From assembly GCA_964468045.1 (NCBI GenBank), contig CAYXTO010000005.1, positions 124,001 through 188,000 on the forward strand: a stretch of 64,000 bases of DNA, written 5' to 3'. The notes beneath the pieces are model-generated. The model searched no databases and was not told the DNA's origin. It saw only the letters and a program-made list of their open reading frames with translations. The DNA comes from JAWKXU01 sp964468045 (GTDB taxonomy: Bacteria > Pseudomonadota > Alphaproteobacteria > Sphingomonadales > Sphingomonadaceae). Each line of letters starts with the position of its first letter. Positions within the stretch are counted from its first letter, which is position 1. The position numbers and the translations under genes are program-made. Shown here in pieces: positions 41,214-50,653 of the stretch.

Positions 41214-43582
41214 GGGCCGACCTCGACGACGATCTCCTGGATCTTTCCGGCAAAACGGCTGTCGCCCGACCTGTATTCCGGCGACACGTTGGTCACCGTA
41301 TCGGCGCCGACGTCGAAGCCTTCGGTGTAGGATATCCAGGGCCACAGCGTGGTATCGACGCGTCCGGATCCCGCGGCACGGCCATCGATTAGGAGAGTTA
41401 CGCTGCCCCCGCGCCCTTCCTTGTCCTTGACGAACCTTGCTTCCAGCCGATGGGCGCCGGGGGTTAAAGGCGTGCCGGATCTTATGGCATATTGCTGGCG
41501 TTCCAGCGCATTGTAATGAAAGGTCGGATAGCCGTCCTTGATATAGAATGCATATCCGCCGGTATGCCCGCCATGCGCCACCAGCACGCCGTCCGTCGCT
41601 CCTTCGGCGGTTTCGACATTGGCTGTGATCCGGAAGGATTTGCCGACCACCTGCGGCGCCGCGAATTCATGAATCCGCGATTGCGGCATGGTGTACACGA
41701 AGCGCGAACGGTTCTTGCCAAAGCCGGGAACGCCCTCAGCGCCTTCGCCGGGAACATGCAGTGGCAGCACATTGTTCTCCGCGGCCTTGGCCCAGAACAG
41801 TTCCTTCATGCGGGCAAGCCGCTCCGGTTCTTCCGCGGCCAGGTTCCTGGATTGCGAGAAGTCCTTCGAGACGTTGTACAGTTCCCATTTGCGGCTATCG
41901 ATGTCGACCTTGGAGCCGTTGAAGAGATCCCATGGCGCCTTGGCGGGGGTCGTGCCCAGCCACCATCCGTCGAGATAAAGTCCGACGTTCTGCGCCACTT
42001 CGAACAGCTGGAAACGCCTGTGCGATGCCGCCTTCGGTGCATCGAATGTGTAGGCCATGCTGATGCCGTCGAACGGCTGCTGTTCCACTCCGTTCACGCT
42101 TGACGGCGGCTTGACCCCCGCCGCCTCGAGAATGGTGGGCGTTATATCCGCGACGAAGTGAAACTGCGATCGAATGCCGCCCTTGTCGGTGATCCGCCTG
42201 GGCCACGACATGACCATGCCGTTGCGGGTTCCGCCGAAATGGGAGGCCATCTGCTTGTAATACTGGAATGGCGCATTGGTCGCCCAGGCCCATGCCGAAG
42301 GATAGTTGTTGTAGAGGGTGGGGGTGCCGATCTCGTCGATCCGGCTCTTCATATAGGCGACATCGTCAGGCACGCCGTTGGTGAAGCTCTGCTCCATCAA
42401 TTCGCCCAGCACGCCTCCTTCCGCACTTCCGCCATTGTCGCCCTGGATGAAGATCACCAGCGTATTGTCCAACTGACCGGTTTTCTCGAGATCGTCGATG
42501 ATCCGGCCGATCTGATGATCCGTGTAGGAAAGCATTGCCGCGAAGCTTTCCATCATGCGGGCCGAAACCTGCTTCTGATCGTTCGGGAGCGATGCCCAGG
42601 CCGGAAGACTGTCGGGGCGGGGAGTCAATTGCGTGTCAGCGGGAATGACTCCCAACGCCTTTTGCCGCGCGAAGGTTTCTTCACGCAGCACATCCCAACC
42701 CTTGTCGAACTTGCCACGGAACTTTTGCAGCCATTCCTGCGGCGCGGAATGCGGAGCATGCGTTGCGCCAGGTGCGTAATAGACGAAGAAAGGCTTGTCG
42801 GGCGCCAGGGAGCGGCTGTGTTCGATCCAGCGGATTGCCCTGTCGGCAAGATCGCGTTCAAAGAAGTAGCCGGGTTCGTTGTAGGGCGGCTCCTTGAAGG
42901 TCGTATTCTCCACCAGCGAGGGCGCGAACTGATCGGTGTCTCCGCCAAGGAAGCCATAGAAATATTGGAAGCCAAGGCCGGTCGGCCAGCGGTCGAACGG
43001 CCCTGCGGCGCTCTGTTCCCATTCCGGCGTGACATGGGCTTTTCCAAATATCGCGGTGCTATAGCCGCTGCGCTTCAGCAGTTCGGCGACGGTCGCGGCG
43101 GATTTCGGGATCGAGCCGGTGTAGCCGGGATAGCCCGCCGGAACGTTCACCACGTTGCCGACGCCGACCTTGTGCGGATTGCGGCCGGTGAGGAGCGCCG
43201 CGCGGGTAGGCGAGCAGATCGCGGCAGTATTGAACTGATTATAGCGCAGGCCATTCTTCGCCAGCCTGTCGAATGTGGGTGTCGGTACGGCGCCCCCGAA
43301 TGTGCTGCTTGCGCCGAAGCCGGCGTCGTCGGTCATGATAAGCAATATGTTGGGGGCGGCAGCGGGCGCTTGCGGCTCCGCAGACCATTCCGGCGCGCTG
43401 CTTTCCGCGATCGTGCGGCCAATGATCTGCTGAGCGACCTTGCCCGATTGAGATGTCTGGGCGGTTGCCTGGCCGCTGGCAAGAATGCCCATGCTTGCCG
43501 TCGCGAGCAGCGCGCTCGCCACTTGTCCCGCCCGGGCAGGCCGGAAATTGGTCGCGGATGCCACTTTCGCACGATGCGACAT
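41210..43582 (-). CDS. Secreted Cys-type sulfatase (S5), first gene of a coupled operon
   Basis: A 790-residue sulfatase with GGGGAGAAC before ATG 43582. Signal peptide to QATAQ. LLIMTDDAGF (Asp85, Asp86), C123-S-P-T-R-A-A-L-L-T-G-R, and FGKAHVTPEWEQS, which shares the Ala variant with S1. DNGGSAEGG follows. The C-terminal beta domain reads GGHTGGYAFYIKDGYPTFHY. It resembles S1 along its length (SLVENTT; GNVVNVPAGYPGYTG). Its promoter is in the 491 bp shared with the divergent TonB receptor gene. Confidence 0.92.
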   Translation of the reverse strand: MSHRAKVASATNFRPARAGQVASALLATASMGILASGQATAQTSQSGKVAQQIIGRTIAESSAPEWSAEPQAPAAAPNILLIMTDDAGFGASSTFGGAVPTPTFDRLAKNGLRYNQFNTAAICSPTRAALLTGRNPHKVGVGNVVNVPAGYPGYTGSIPKSAATVAELLKRSGYSTAIFGKAHVTPEWEQSAAGPFDRWPTGLGFQYFYGFLGGDTDQFAPSLVENTTFKEPPYNEPGYFFERDLADRAIRWIEHSRSLAPDKPFFVYYAPGATHAPHSAPQEWLQKFRGKFDKGWDVLREETFARQKALGVIPADTQLTPRPDSLPAWASLPNDQKQVSARMMESFAAMLSYTDHQIGRIIDDLEKTGQLDNTLVIFIQGDNGGSAEGGVLGELMEQSFTNGVPDDVAYMKSRIDEIGTPTLYNNYPSAWAWATNAPFQYYKQMASHFGGTRNGMVMSWPRRITDKGGIRSQFHFVADITPTILEAAGVKPPSSVNGVEQQPFDGISMAYTFDAPKAASHRRFQLFEVAQNVGLYLDGWWLGTTPAKAPWDLFNGSKVDIDSRKWELYNVSKDFSQSRNLAAEEPERLARMKELFWAKAAENNVLPLHVPGEGAEGVPGFGKNRSRFVYTMPQSRIHEFAAPQVVGKSFRITANVETAEGATDGVLVAHGGHTGGYAFYIKDGYPTFHYNALERQQYAIRSGTPLTPGAHRLEARFVKDKEGRGGSVTLLIDGRAAGSGRVDTTLWPWISYTEGFDVGADTVTNVSPEYRSGDSRFAGKIQEIVVEVGP

Positions 43583-44073
43583 GTCTGCTGTTCTCCCCTG
43601 CCGGTTCGCCGCCGGACTTCAATTCGTCCGGGGCAAGGGGTACCCGCTCTTCTGGGGCAGTGCTTGTATGAGCACGATTAAAACCTAGCACGCAGAGACG
43701 TTGGGCCAGGAACACCGATCGCGCCTTCCGCACGATATGGGATGGGCGCGGCAAGGGATTGACTGCCTGTTCCGGGGCTGAACTTGGCTGTTCTCGCGGA
43801 ATGCGGGCAAGCGGATCAGGTGATCTGCGTCTTCGAGCTTCCCTATCCTTTTCTGCGTGCTGCGCTCACGCAAACTTCGGGATCGGACAATAGAACAATC
43901 GTAGCTGTACAAGAATTTTGCGGCGATCTCGGGCAAATCGGAATGCGCATGGGTCATATGGTGCCTAGGACAAGTCGTGAGCTTTCGCTTTCACTTTCCC
44001 GCCCCCGATACGGTGGCGTCAGGAAATCATAATTGGGCCCCGGGTCGATAATTTAGAGAATTTTGGGGGAAAG
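43583..44073. promoter_or_regulatory. Divergent regulatory region between S3-S5 operon and TonB receptor
   Basis: 491 bp with no convincing gene; two overlapping short frames (about 80-90 codons, opposite strands) look random. It contains the promoter of the sulfatase operon to the left and of the receptor to the right, with AT-rich patches near 43890-43925 and 44025-44065. I see no perfect palindrome here, unlike the other regulated intergenic regions in the window. Confidence 0.5.
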
Positions 44074-46569
44074 ATGACGTTCAGATCACACAGTGCCAGC
44101 GCTTCGTTCCGCAACGGGCTTTTGCTCTCGACATCAGCCATTTTGACTTGCGCGTTTCTGCCGATGAAGGCTGTCGCGCAGGAAGTCGAGACGAACGCCG
44201 AACCAGCAGCAAGTGCTCGGACTGGGGGACTTGAGGAAATTATCGTCACCGCCCGCAAGCGCGTCGAAAGCAATCAGGACGTGCCGGTCGCGGTCACCGC
44301 GCTGAGCGCTGAGGTGCTGGAAAAGCGCGGCTTGACCAATCTCGAGCAGATTGCTGCATCCACCCCTCAACTGGTTATTGGCCGTGCCGCCGCGGGTTCA
44401 GGTGCGAGCATGGTCATGCGCGGCATCGGCTCGAACTCGAGCTCCGTTTCCATCGAACAATCGATCGCCGTGATCGTGGACGGCGCATATTATGGCCAGG
44501 GCCGTATCATCAACGAAGGTTTCTTCGATCTGGAGCGGGCCGAAATCCTGAAGGGACCGCAAGCGCTTTTCTTCGGCAAGAATGCAACCGCCGGGGTGAT
44601 TTCCCTGACGACCAAAAGTCCATCGAGCGAGCCTGAATTCGTGGCTCGCGCCGGTTATGAATTCCGCTCGCAGGATGTAAGCCTCGAAGCCATTGCCTCC
44701 GGCCCGATCAGCGATACCCTGGGCGTCCGGCTGGCCGTGATGGGCTCGAAGATGTATGGCGGCTATTTCAAGAACCGCGCGGGCGATCTGTCACCGACCA
44801 CTTATACGACCACCAATAGTGCGACTGGCGTGAGGACGATACATCAACTCGTTCCCGGAGAGCGAGACACGCCTCAGACCGAACAATTGCTCGCGCGCCT
44901 GACCCTCAAATGGGAACCGAGCGATCGGTTCACGGCGAACGTGAAGGTCAGCGGGAATATGAATGACGCCAACAACCCGGCGTGGAACTGGGTGCCTTTC
45001 AGTTGTCCTACTGGGACAAGCGCGCGCAATCCCGAAGTGCCGTGCGAGCGCAAGTTCAATGTCTACAACGCAGCCTTCGATGAGCAAATCGCTGGACCTA
45101 CCAGATATACGAATGATGGCGATCTTTATAATAAGTACAGAGCGTTTCAGGCGACCACCAACCTGGAATATTTGGCAAGCGAGGACATTACCCTCACTGC
45201 GATGTTGAATTATAACTGGAATCGCAATCAGTATAGCTGCGACTGTGATTTCGTTGTCACGAGCCAGCCGGGAAACTGGGGCGTCGAGAGGACAAGTTTC
45301 TGGGCCTATTCCACGGAAGTGCGGGCAACCACCAATTTCGACGGTCCGATCAATCTCATGATCGGTGGCCTCTATGAGAAAAGCCAGCGCAGGTTTGCGA
45401 ACGGGGCCGTCGGAGGGGGATTGGAAAACGTCGATTCTCCGGACGTATACTTGACCAACGCCAAGGACTCTCAAACGAAGGGCGAGACGGTCGCTGTTTT
45501 TGGCCAGGTCCAGTGGGACCTCACCGACAAGATCGACCTCTCCGCCGGTGTGCGCTATACGCATGAAACCAAGGATTCCTATTTCCGGCACCGTTATGCC
45601 AATCCGGCTCTCCAGGCGTTGGGCCGCTTCATCCAGGGCGACTGTGTGGCGGATCCGAGCACTTGCATCATCGCCAATGACAAGTTCAGCGATTGGTCGC
45701 CGGAATTCACGTTGCGCTATCGGCCGACTTCCAACCTGATGCTGTATGGCGCTTACAAGACGGCCTACAAATCAGGGGGCTTCTCCAACTCCGGCATCTA
45801 TGGAGCCAGCGCAACGGTCGAAGATTTCGCTTATGAGCCGGAAACGGTGAAAGGCTTCGAGGCGGGCTTCAAGTCCGAACTGTTCGATCGCCAGCTTCGC
45901 TTCAACATGCAGGCTTTCCGTTACAAATATTCCAACCTGCAGGTCGATTTCTTCAACTCGCCGATTTTTGCGTTCAGTACCATCAATGCGGGCAGCGTCA
46001 TCACCAAGGGCATCGAAACCGATTTCGAGTTCGCTCCCCGGGCGCTTCCGGAAATCACCTTGCGCGGTTCGCTGAATTACAACCATGTCCGCTATGGCGA
46101 ATTCATCGCTCCCTGCTATGCTGGGCAGAGCTCTACCCTGGGGTGTTTCGCCCTGCCGAACGGGCAATTGCGCCAGGACCTGGGGGGCAAGGTACCTGCC
46201 ATCGCACCGGAATGGACGGCTTCGCTGGGGGTATCCTATGACACGGATATCTCGAGCGGCCTGAAGCTGGGTTTGACGGCAGACGCGCGTTACATCGACA
46301 ACTATCTGGCAAGCGCATTCGGCCAGCCCAATTCCCGCCAGCCCAGCTATGTCAATCTCGACGCATCGGTCCGCTTGCAGACTACCGATGAGCGTTGGGA
46401 ACTGGCGGTCATTGGAAAGAACCTGACCAATGAATTCGTGGTCAACGGCGTTTACGATGGTCCGATAACGGGATCCGGCACCGGTACTCCGAACGCTGTG
46501 CCCGCAGACCAGATCGGCTTCGTGGCGCTGCCAAGAACGGTTCAGGCCCGGATTACCTGGCGCTATTGA
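44074..46569 (+). CDS. TonB-dependent receptor linked to sulfatase S3-S5 operon
   Basis: An 831-residue receptor, GGGGGAAAG before the ATG. Signal peptide to MKAVAQE; TonB box GGLEEIIVTARKR; plug VMRGIGSNSSSVS and EILKGPQALFFGKNATAG; barrel ending LPRTVQARITWRY. There is no STN domain, so it is not a sigma-factor transducer. Strongly similar to the receptor at 29494 (EVDFFNSP-type loop QVDFFNSPIFAFSTINAGS). It likely imports the sulfated substrate of S3-S5. A long hairpin follows at 46661-46694. Confidence 0.93.
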   Translation: MTFRSHSASASFRNGLLLSTSAILTCAFLPMKAVAQEVETNAEPAASARTGGLEEIIVTARKRVESNQDVPVAVTALSAEVLEKRGLTNLEQIAASTPQLVIGRAAAGSGASMVMRGIGSNSSSVSIEQSIAVIVDGAYYGQGRIINEGFFDLERAEILKGPQALFFGKNATAGVISLTTKSPSSEPEFVARAGYEFRSQDVSLEAIASGPISDTLGVRLAVMGSKMYGGYFKNRAGDLSPTTYTTTNSATGVRTIHQLVPGERDTPQTEQLLARLTLKWEPSDRFTANVKVSGNMNDANNPAWNWVPFSCPTGTSARNPEVPCERKFNVYNAAFDEQIAGPTRYTNDGDLYNKYRAFQATTNLEYLASEDITLTAMLNYNWNRNQYSCDCDFVVTSQPGNWGVERTSFWAYSTEVRATTNFDGPINLMIGGLYEKSQRRFANGAVGGGLENVDSPDVYLTNAKDSQTKGETVAVFGQVQWDLTDKIDLSAGVRYTHETKDSYFRHRYANPALQALGRFIQGDCVADPSTCIIANDKFSDWSPEFTLRYRPTSNLMLYGAYKTAYKSGGFSNSGIYGASATVEDFAYEPETVKGFEAGFKSELFDRQLRFNMQAFRYKYSNLQVDFFNSPIFAFSTINAGSVITKGIETDFEFAPRALPEITLRGSLNYNHVRYGEFIAPCYAGQSSTLGCFALPNGQLRQDLGGKVPAIAPEWTASLGVSYDTDISSGLKLGLTADARYIDNYLASAFGQPNSRQPSYVNLDASVRLQTTDERWELAVIGKNLTNEFVVNGVYDGPITGSGTGTPNAVPADQIGFVALPRTVQARITWRY

Positions 46570-46660
46570 CAGGAAAATCGAGGCATTCGGGATCAATGTT
46601 GTGGATGTAGCGCGAAAATAGTCTGAAGATACATGGCGGACGCCTCCCTGTTCGCTATGT

Positions 46661-46694
46661 TTGAGCCGTCGCAGTCTGTGCTGCGGCGGCTCAA
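46661..46694 (+). terminator. Hairpin after the TonB receptor
   Basis: TTGAGCCGTCGCAG, loop TCTGTG, CTGCGGCGGCTCAA: a 14-bp stem with one G-T pair, ~92 bp past the stop and ~44 bp before the FGE gene. Only a weak T-rich tail follows, so it may be a leaky terminator or processing site. Confidence 0.6.
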
Positions 46695-46737
46695 TCCTTG
46701 TGACTGACGCTTTTAACGCTGCGATTGGGACATTCTG

Positions 46738-47676
46738 ATGGAAACGAAACTCCAAGAAGATTGCATGATCCTGATCCGGGGCGGCCGGTTCCTGATGGGG
46801 TCGGATGGGCATTATGCGGAAGAAGGGCCTGCGCATGCGGTGGAGGTGGATGACTTCTGGATAGACGAGGTCCCGGTGACGAACCGGAAGTTCGGGCGGT
46901 TCGTTGGCGAGACCGGCTATGTGACGCTGGCGGAGCGGGCGCCCGATCCCGCCTTGTATCCGGGGATCGCGCCGGAGATGATCCGTCCGGGCTCGCTGCT
47001 GTTCACTTCTCCGGCAGGTCCGGTGCCGCTGCATGATTTCACGCAGTGGTGGAGCTATTGCTTCGGGGCCGACTGGCGCCATCCGCTGGGCCCGGGCAGC
47101 GCTGTGGAGGGGCTCGAGGATCATCCGGTGGTGCATGTGGCATATGAGGATGCCGAGGCCTATGCGCGCTGGGCGGGCAAGGCGCTGCCGACGGAGGCGC
47201 AATGGGAATATGCGGCGCGGGGCGGGCAGGAGGGCCTGGCCTATGCCTGGGGCGAGGAACTGGCGCCCGATGGAGCGATGCTGGCCAATTACTGGCAGGG
47301 GCAGTTTCCATGGCAGAACCTGACGACGGATGGATATGAGCGGACCTCGCCGGTGCGCAGCTTTGCGCCCAATGGCTATGGCCTCTACGACATGATCGGC
47401 AATGTGTGGGAATGGACCCGGGACTGGTATGCCGACAAGCATCCCGCCGATCCGCGCAAGGCCTGCTGCATTCCGCGGAACCCGCGCGGGGGCGTGGAGG
47501 CGGAGAGCCGGGACCCGTGCCAGCCGGAGATTGCGATCGGGCGCAAGGTGCTCAAGGGCGGCTCGCACCTGTGCGCCGAGAATTACTGCCAGCGCTACAG
47601 ACCCGCCGCCAGATACCCCCAGCCCATCGATACCTCAACCTCACACGTCGGCTTCCGATGCATGAGAAAAGGATGA
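46738..47676 (+). CDS. Formylglycine-generating enzyme (sulfatase-modifying factor)
   Basis: A 312-residue FGE-sulfatase fold enzyme that oxidises the active-site Cys of type I sulfatases to C-alpha-formylglycine using Cu(I) and O2. Hallmarks: GGRFLMGSD near the start, VPVTNRKFGRFV, LPTEAQWEYAARGG, GNVWEWTRDW and, decisively, GGSHLCAENYCQRY with C279 and C284, the two catalytic copper-binding cysteines. No signal peptide is visible, so it should act on nascent chains in the cytosol. It is the only FGE in the window and follows TBDR2, so it can activate all five sulfatases. Third-position GC looks higher than in its neighbours. Confidence 0.93.
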   Translation: METKLQEDCMILIRGGRFLMGSDGHYAEEGPAHAVEVDDFWIDEVPVTNRKFGRFVGETGYVTLAERAPDPALYPGIAPEMIRPGSLLFTSPAGPVPLHDFTQWWSYCFGADWRHPLGPGSAVEGLEDHPVVHVAYEDAEAYARWAGKALPTEAQWEYAARGGQEGLAYAWGEELAPDGAMLANYWQGQFPWQNLTTDGYERTSPVRSFAPNGYGLYDMIGNVWEWTRDWYADKHPADPRKACCIPRNPRGGVEAESRDPCQPEIAIGRKVLKGGSHLCAENYCQRYRPAARYPQPIDTSTSHVGFRCMRKG

Positions 47677-47791
47677 GGGAATATTATAGAAAATCAGTAC
47701 ATTGCAGGAATCTGGCAGATGGAAGTTGCAAACTCCGAGCCGTTCATCGAGTATGGCCACTCGATAAATAGGGCTCGGGGCGAGCACAGAT

Positions 47792-48370
47792 ATGGGATTG
47801 GATGAGGACGCGAGGGCGCTCTGGTTATCCAGAAACATTCTCCCTCACGAATATTCGATAAGGCGAATTATCGGCAAATGGCGCCTTCCGGAAGGGTTGG
47901 AAGCCGAGGACATTATCCAGGAATCCTACGCAAGAATTGCGCGCCTGGCGTCGGTTGATCGGATCGCTTCCCCAAAGGCCTATTTCCTTCAGATCGCCCG
48001 CTCGATTCTGCTCATGCATGTCCGCCGGGCAAGGCTGGTTTCGATCGAAGTCATTGCCGATCTTGAGCAATTGCAAGCAGCAGATGAAGCTCCGTCGCCG
48101 GAAACGCGCGTTTCGGACAGGGAGCAACTCAGATTGCTGGCCCATGCGGTCGCAAAGATGGGAGAGCCCAACAGATCGGTGTTCGTGCTGCGCATGATTC
48201 AGGAGCTTTCCCATAAGGAGATCGGGCAAAGGCTTGGATTATCGGAAAACGCGGTGCAAAAGATGCTGGCAAGAAGCCTGAGTTCACTGGCGCTGGAAAT
48301 CGGCAGAGGCGGAAACAGGGATGCTCGTGCATCTACCGATGTTGATAGCATGCGTGATCGGCAAAGCTGA
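47792..48370 (+). CDS. ECF (FecI-like) RNA polymerase sigma factor
   Basis: A 192-residue ECF sigma factor. Region 2 has LEAEDIIQESYARIARLASV and IASPKAYFLQIARSILLMHV; region 4 has PNRSVFVLRMIQELSHKEIG and RLGLSENAVQKMLARSL. The closest style is the FecI group that pairs with FecR. Start 47792 follows a GGGGCGAG ribosome-like run. The next gene starts 2 bp after its stop and encodes FecR. It should direct transcription of an outer-membrane receptor operon, normally the FecA-type gene downstream, which here is broken. Confidence 0.9.
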   Translation: MGLDEDARALWLSRNILPHEYSIRRIIGKWRLPEGLEAEDIIQESYARIARLASVDRIASPKAYFLQIARSILLMHVRRARLVSIEVIADLEQLQAADEAPSPETRVSDREQLRLLAHAVAKMGEPNRSVFVLRMIQELSHKEIGQRLGLSENAVQKMLARSLSSLALEIGRGGNRDARASTDVDSMRDRQS

Positions 48371-48372
48371 CG

Positions 48373-49401
48373 ATGATCGCCCATATGAAAGATAACTCCG
48401 TTAACGACGCTGCGTTCGACTGGCTGGTCCGGGTCGATAGGGGGCTTTCATCCGCCGAACAGACGGAACTGGATGCCTGGCTGGCTTCCGACAGCAGGCA
48501 CTATGGTGCGTATATCCGCGCAAAGGCCGTGTTCAGCCAGGCTGGTCGCGCCAAGGCGTTTGCACATTCACCTGATCCTGATGACTGGGTGCGCGTCGCT
48601 CAATCGGAAGAGCAGGACGTTATCAGTGACATCCCAATTGCGGATAACGATCAGGACAATTCCGAGCCTGTGTCGCGCCGTGCGTTTCTGGGATTGGCGG
48701 GCGGTGTGGCAGCGACTGGATTGGCCTTAGCCTTCCTCGCGAGCGGACAGTCGGCACAGGCACTGACATTCCGGACCGGGCTCGGAGAGATGCGGGATAT
48801 CTCTCTCGACGACGGAACGAAGATTGCGCTCAACACGGAATCCGAGATCCGGGTGCTGTATGGGAAGGAACAGCGCACGGTTGAATTGATCCGTGGGGAA
48901 GCGCTCTTCGATGTTGCTCCTGAGGCCGAACGGCCCTTTGTAGTGGATGCGATCGGCTTTCAGGCGCGTGCGGTGGGGACCAGTTTTGCGATACAGCAAC
49001 TGCAAGGCGTGGCGCCTCAACTTGTCGTCAAGGAAGGCATGGTGGATGTCACTCCTGCCCATGCGACGTCGCTGCGCGTGATCGCGAACACCCGGATAAC
49101 GGTCCTGTCCGGCGGCAGGGTGTCGCGCAAAATGCTCAGCCAGGCCGAATTGGACCGGGAGCTGATGTGGCGCGAAGGCAAGATCGCATTCGATGATACA
49201 CCGCTGCGCAATGCGATCGCGGCCTTCGATCGATATGGATCGGTCCATATCGAAGTGGAAGACCCGCTATTGCTGAACCATACCGTGACTGGAGTTTTCT
49301 CGTCGGATGATCCCATGGGGTTCGCCAATGTGGTGGCGGAAGTATTTGATCTAAATGCCGTTCCCGAAGGAAGAGGAATAGTTTTGCGCAAGAAGGGATG
49401 A
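48373..49401 (+). CDS. FecR-family anti-sigma factor / signal transducer
   Basis: A 342-residue protein. The N-terminal DUF4880 anti-sigma part has AAFDWLVRVDRGLSSAEQTE and ASDSRHYGAYIRAKA. A single membrane helix follows (LGLAGGVAATGLALAFLASG). The periplasmic FecR domain has GEMRDISLDDGTKIALNTES and VELIRGEALFDVAPE, ending in a C-terminal DUF4974-like part. It relays receptor occupancy to the sigma factor. It is in a FecI-FecR operon, with the receptor ORF following 89 bp later. The partner receptor has lost most of its barrel. Confidence 0.9.
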   Translation: MIAHMKDNSVNDAAFDWLVRVDRGLSSAEQTELDAWLASDSRHYGAYIRAKAVFSQAGRAKAFAHSPDPDDWVRVAQSEEQDVISDIPIADNDQDNSEPVSRRAFLGLAGGVAATGLALAFLASGQSAQALTFRTGLGEMRDISLDDGTKIALNTESEIRVLYGKEQRTVELIRGEALFDVAPEAERPFVVDAIGFQARAVGTSFAIQQLQGVAPQLVVKEGMVDVTPAHATSLRVIANTRITVLSGGRVSRKMLSQAELDRELMWREGKIAFDDTPLRNAIAAFDRYGSVHIEVEDPLLLNHTVTGVFSSDDPMGFANVVAEVFDLNAVPEGRGIVLRKKG

Positions 49402-49490
49402 AATATTTTCCTTCCTTCGGCGGATTTGATCGCACCAGGCATCTTTCCCTTCGAAAGGCATGATCATGCCAGCCAGGGGGAGAGGGAATA

Positions 49491-50581
49491 ATGAATAGCT
49501 TGAAGACAGCTTTGGCCTGCGGTGTGGCCGGGATCAGCCTTGCATGCGCATCGCCGGCATTCGCCCAACCTCGCGACTTCGATGTGCCTGCAATGCCTGC
49601 AAGCAAGGCTATCCAGACTTTTGCGCGCCAGGCCGGTGTGGACGTGCTGGCGTCGGGCGAAACCCTGCGGGGCGTGACCACCAATCCGGTCAAGGGCAAG
49701 GTCGAGGTGCAGGATGCCCTCAACGAAATGCTGCGCGGGACCCAATTGAAGGCCACGAAGTCGAGGGAGAATGTCTACCTGATCAAGGCGGCCGCACAGC
49801 CGATGAAGATTTCCTACACGCCCTATACGGAACAGCAGCCTGCCCCCGCGGCGGCGGCTCCGCCGCCGGCCGCAGAGCCGGCTCCGCAGAGAGACTTCGG
49901 GCTGGAGGAAATCATCGTGACTGCGCAAAAGCGCGCGGAATCCCTGCAGAAGACGCCGCTTTCCGCAACCGCGCTGGGCAATGAACAGCTTCAAGCGCGC
50001 GGGGTTATCGTGATGTGCAAACGGATTTCCCCAACCCGGCCAATCCATCGAACGTCGAAACTATGAATGCCAATGGCACCGTCAAGGTCAAAGGCATCGA
50101 GATCGATGCGGCTTTGCGGCCCATCCCCGGTCTTACCCTTGATGCGAGCTATAGCTATCTTCACAATCGGATGCCTCTGACGCTCGACCCGTTCAGGGGA
50201 ACACCTGTCACCACGTTCCTTACTTTCGCACCAAAGCATTCTGCTTCGGGGTCAATCGATTATCGCCTCAATGAGACGTCGCTGGGGACGCCATTCCTCC
50301 ATTTGGACGGCAATTATGCGACCGGTTCCTATTCCTTGCCGGGCCAGCCTTACAAGACGGACTCCTATTTCACATCGAATGGCCGAATTGGCCTTGATGA
50401 AATTCCTCTGGGGAAAGGTGCAGGTTCCCTTCAAGCGGCATTCTGGATGAAGAACATATTCAATGAAGAACACAAGGTATTCAGAAATCTGGCTTCATCC
50501 GGCGCTGGAACGACGAACGCCATATGGGAATTTTACAATCTGCCCAGAACCTACGGCTTCGAGCTGAGCTACAGGTACTGA
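49491..50581 (+). pseudogene. FecA-type TonB receptor with large internal deletion and frame break
   Basis: The 5' frame encodes a signal peptide, an STN domain (RDFDVPAMPASKAIQTFARQ; NEMLRGTQLKATKSRENVYL), a Pro-rich linker and the TonB box GLEEIIVTAQKR, then runs out after LQARG. From about 50003 a different frame resumes in the far C-terminal barrel (GYRDVQTDFPNP to PRTYGFELSYRY). Nearly all the plug and most of the barrel are missing, and the junction is out of frame. Receptors of this type have roughly 800-1000 residues. A STN fragment could still be made as a 191-residue periplasmic protein. Confidence 0.8.
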
Positions 50582-50653
50582 CGATACTGAACCCGAAAAA
50601 CTCTTGCCCAAGTCCCATGGTTGAGGCGGACATCATAAGCGGAGCCTGAATAT

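Noticed and set aside
42158..43681. A 507-codon plus-strand open frame
   Set aside because: Antisense to sulfatase S5 and its signal peptide; no domain.
43784..44032. An 82-codon frame between S5 and the TonB receptor
   Set aside because: No ribosome site, no family pattern, and it competes with an equally random frame on the other strand.
45772..47568. A 598-codon minus-strand open frame
   Set aside because: It spans antisense of both the TonB receptor and the FGE gene, which is not possible for a real gene with these well-supported partners.
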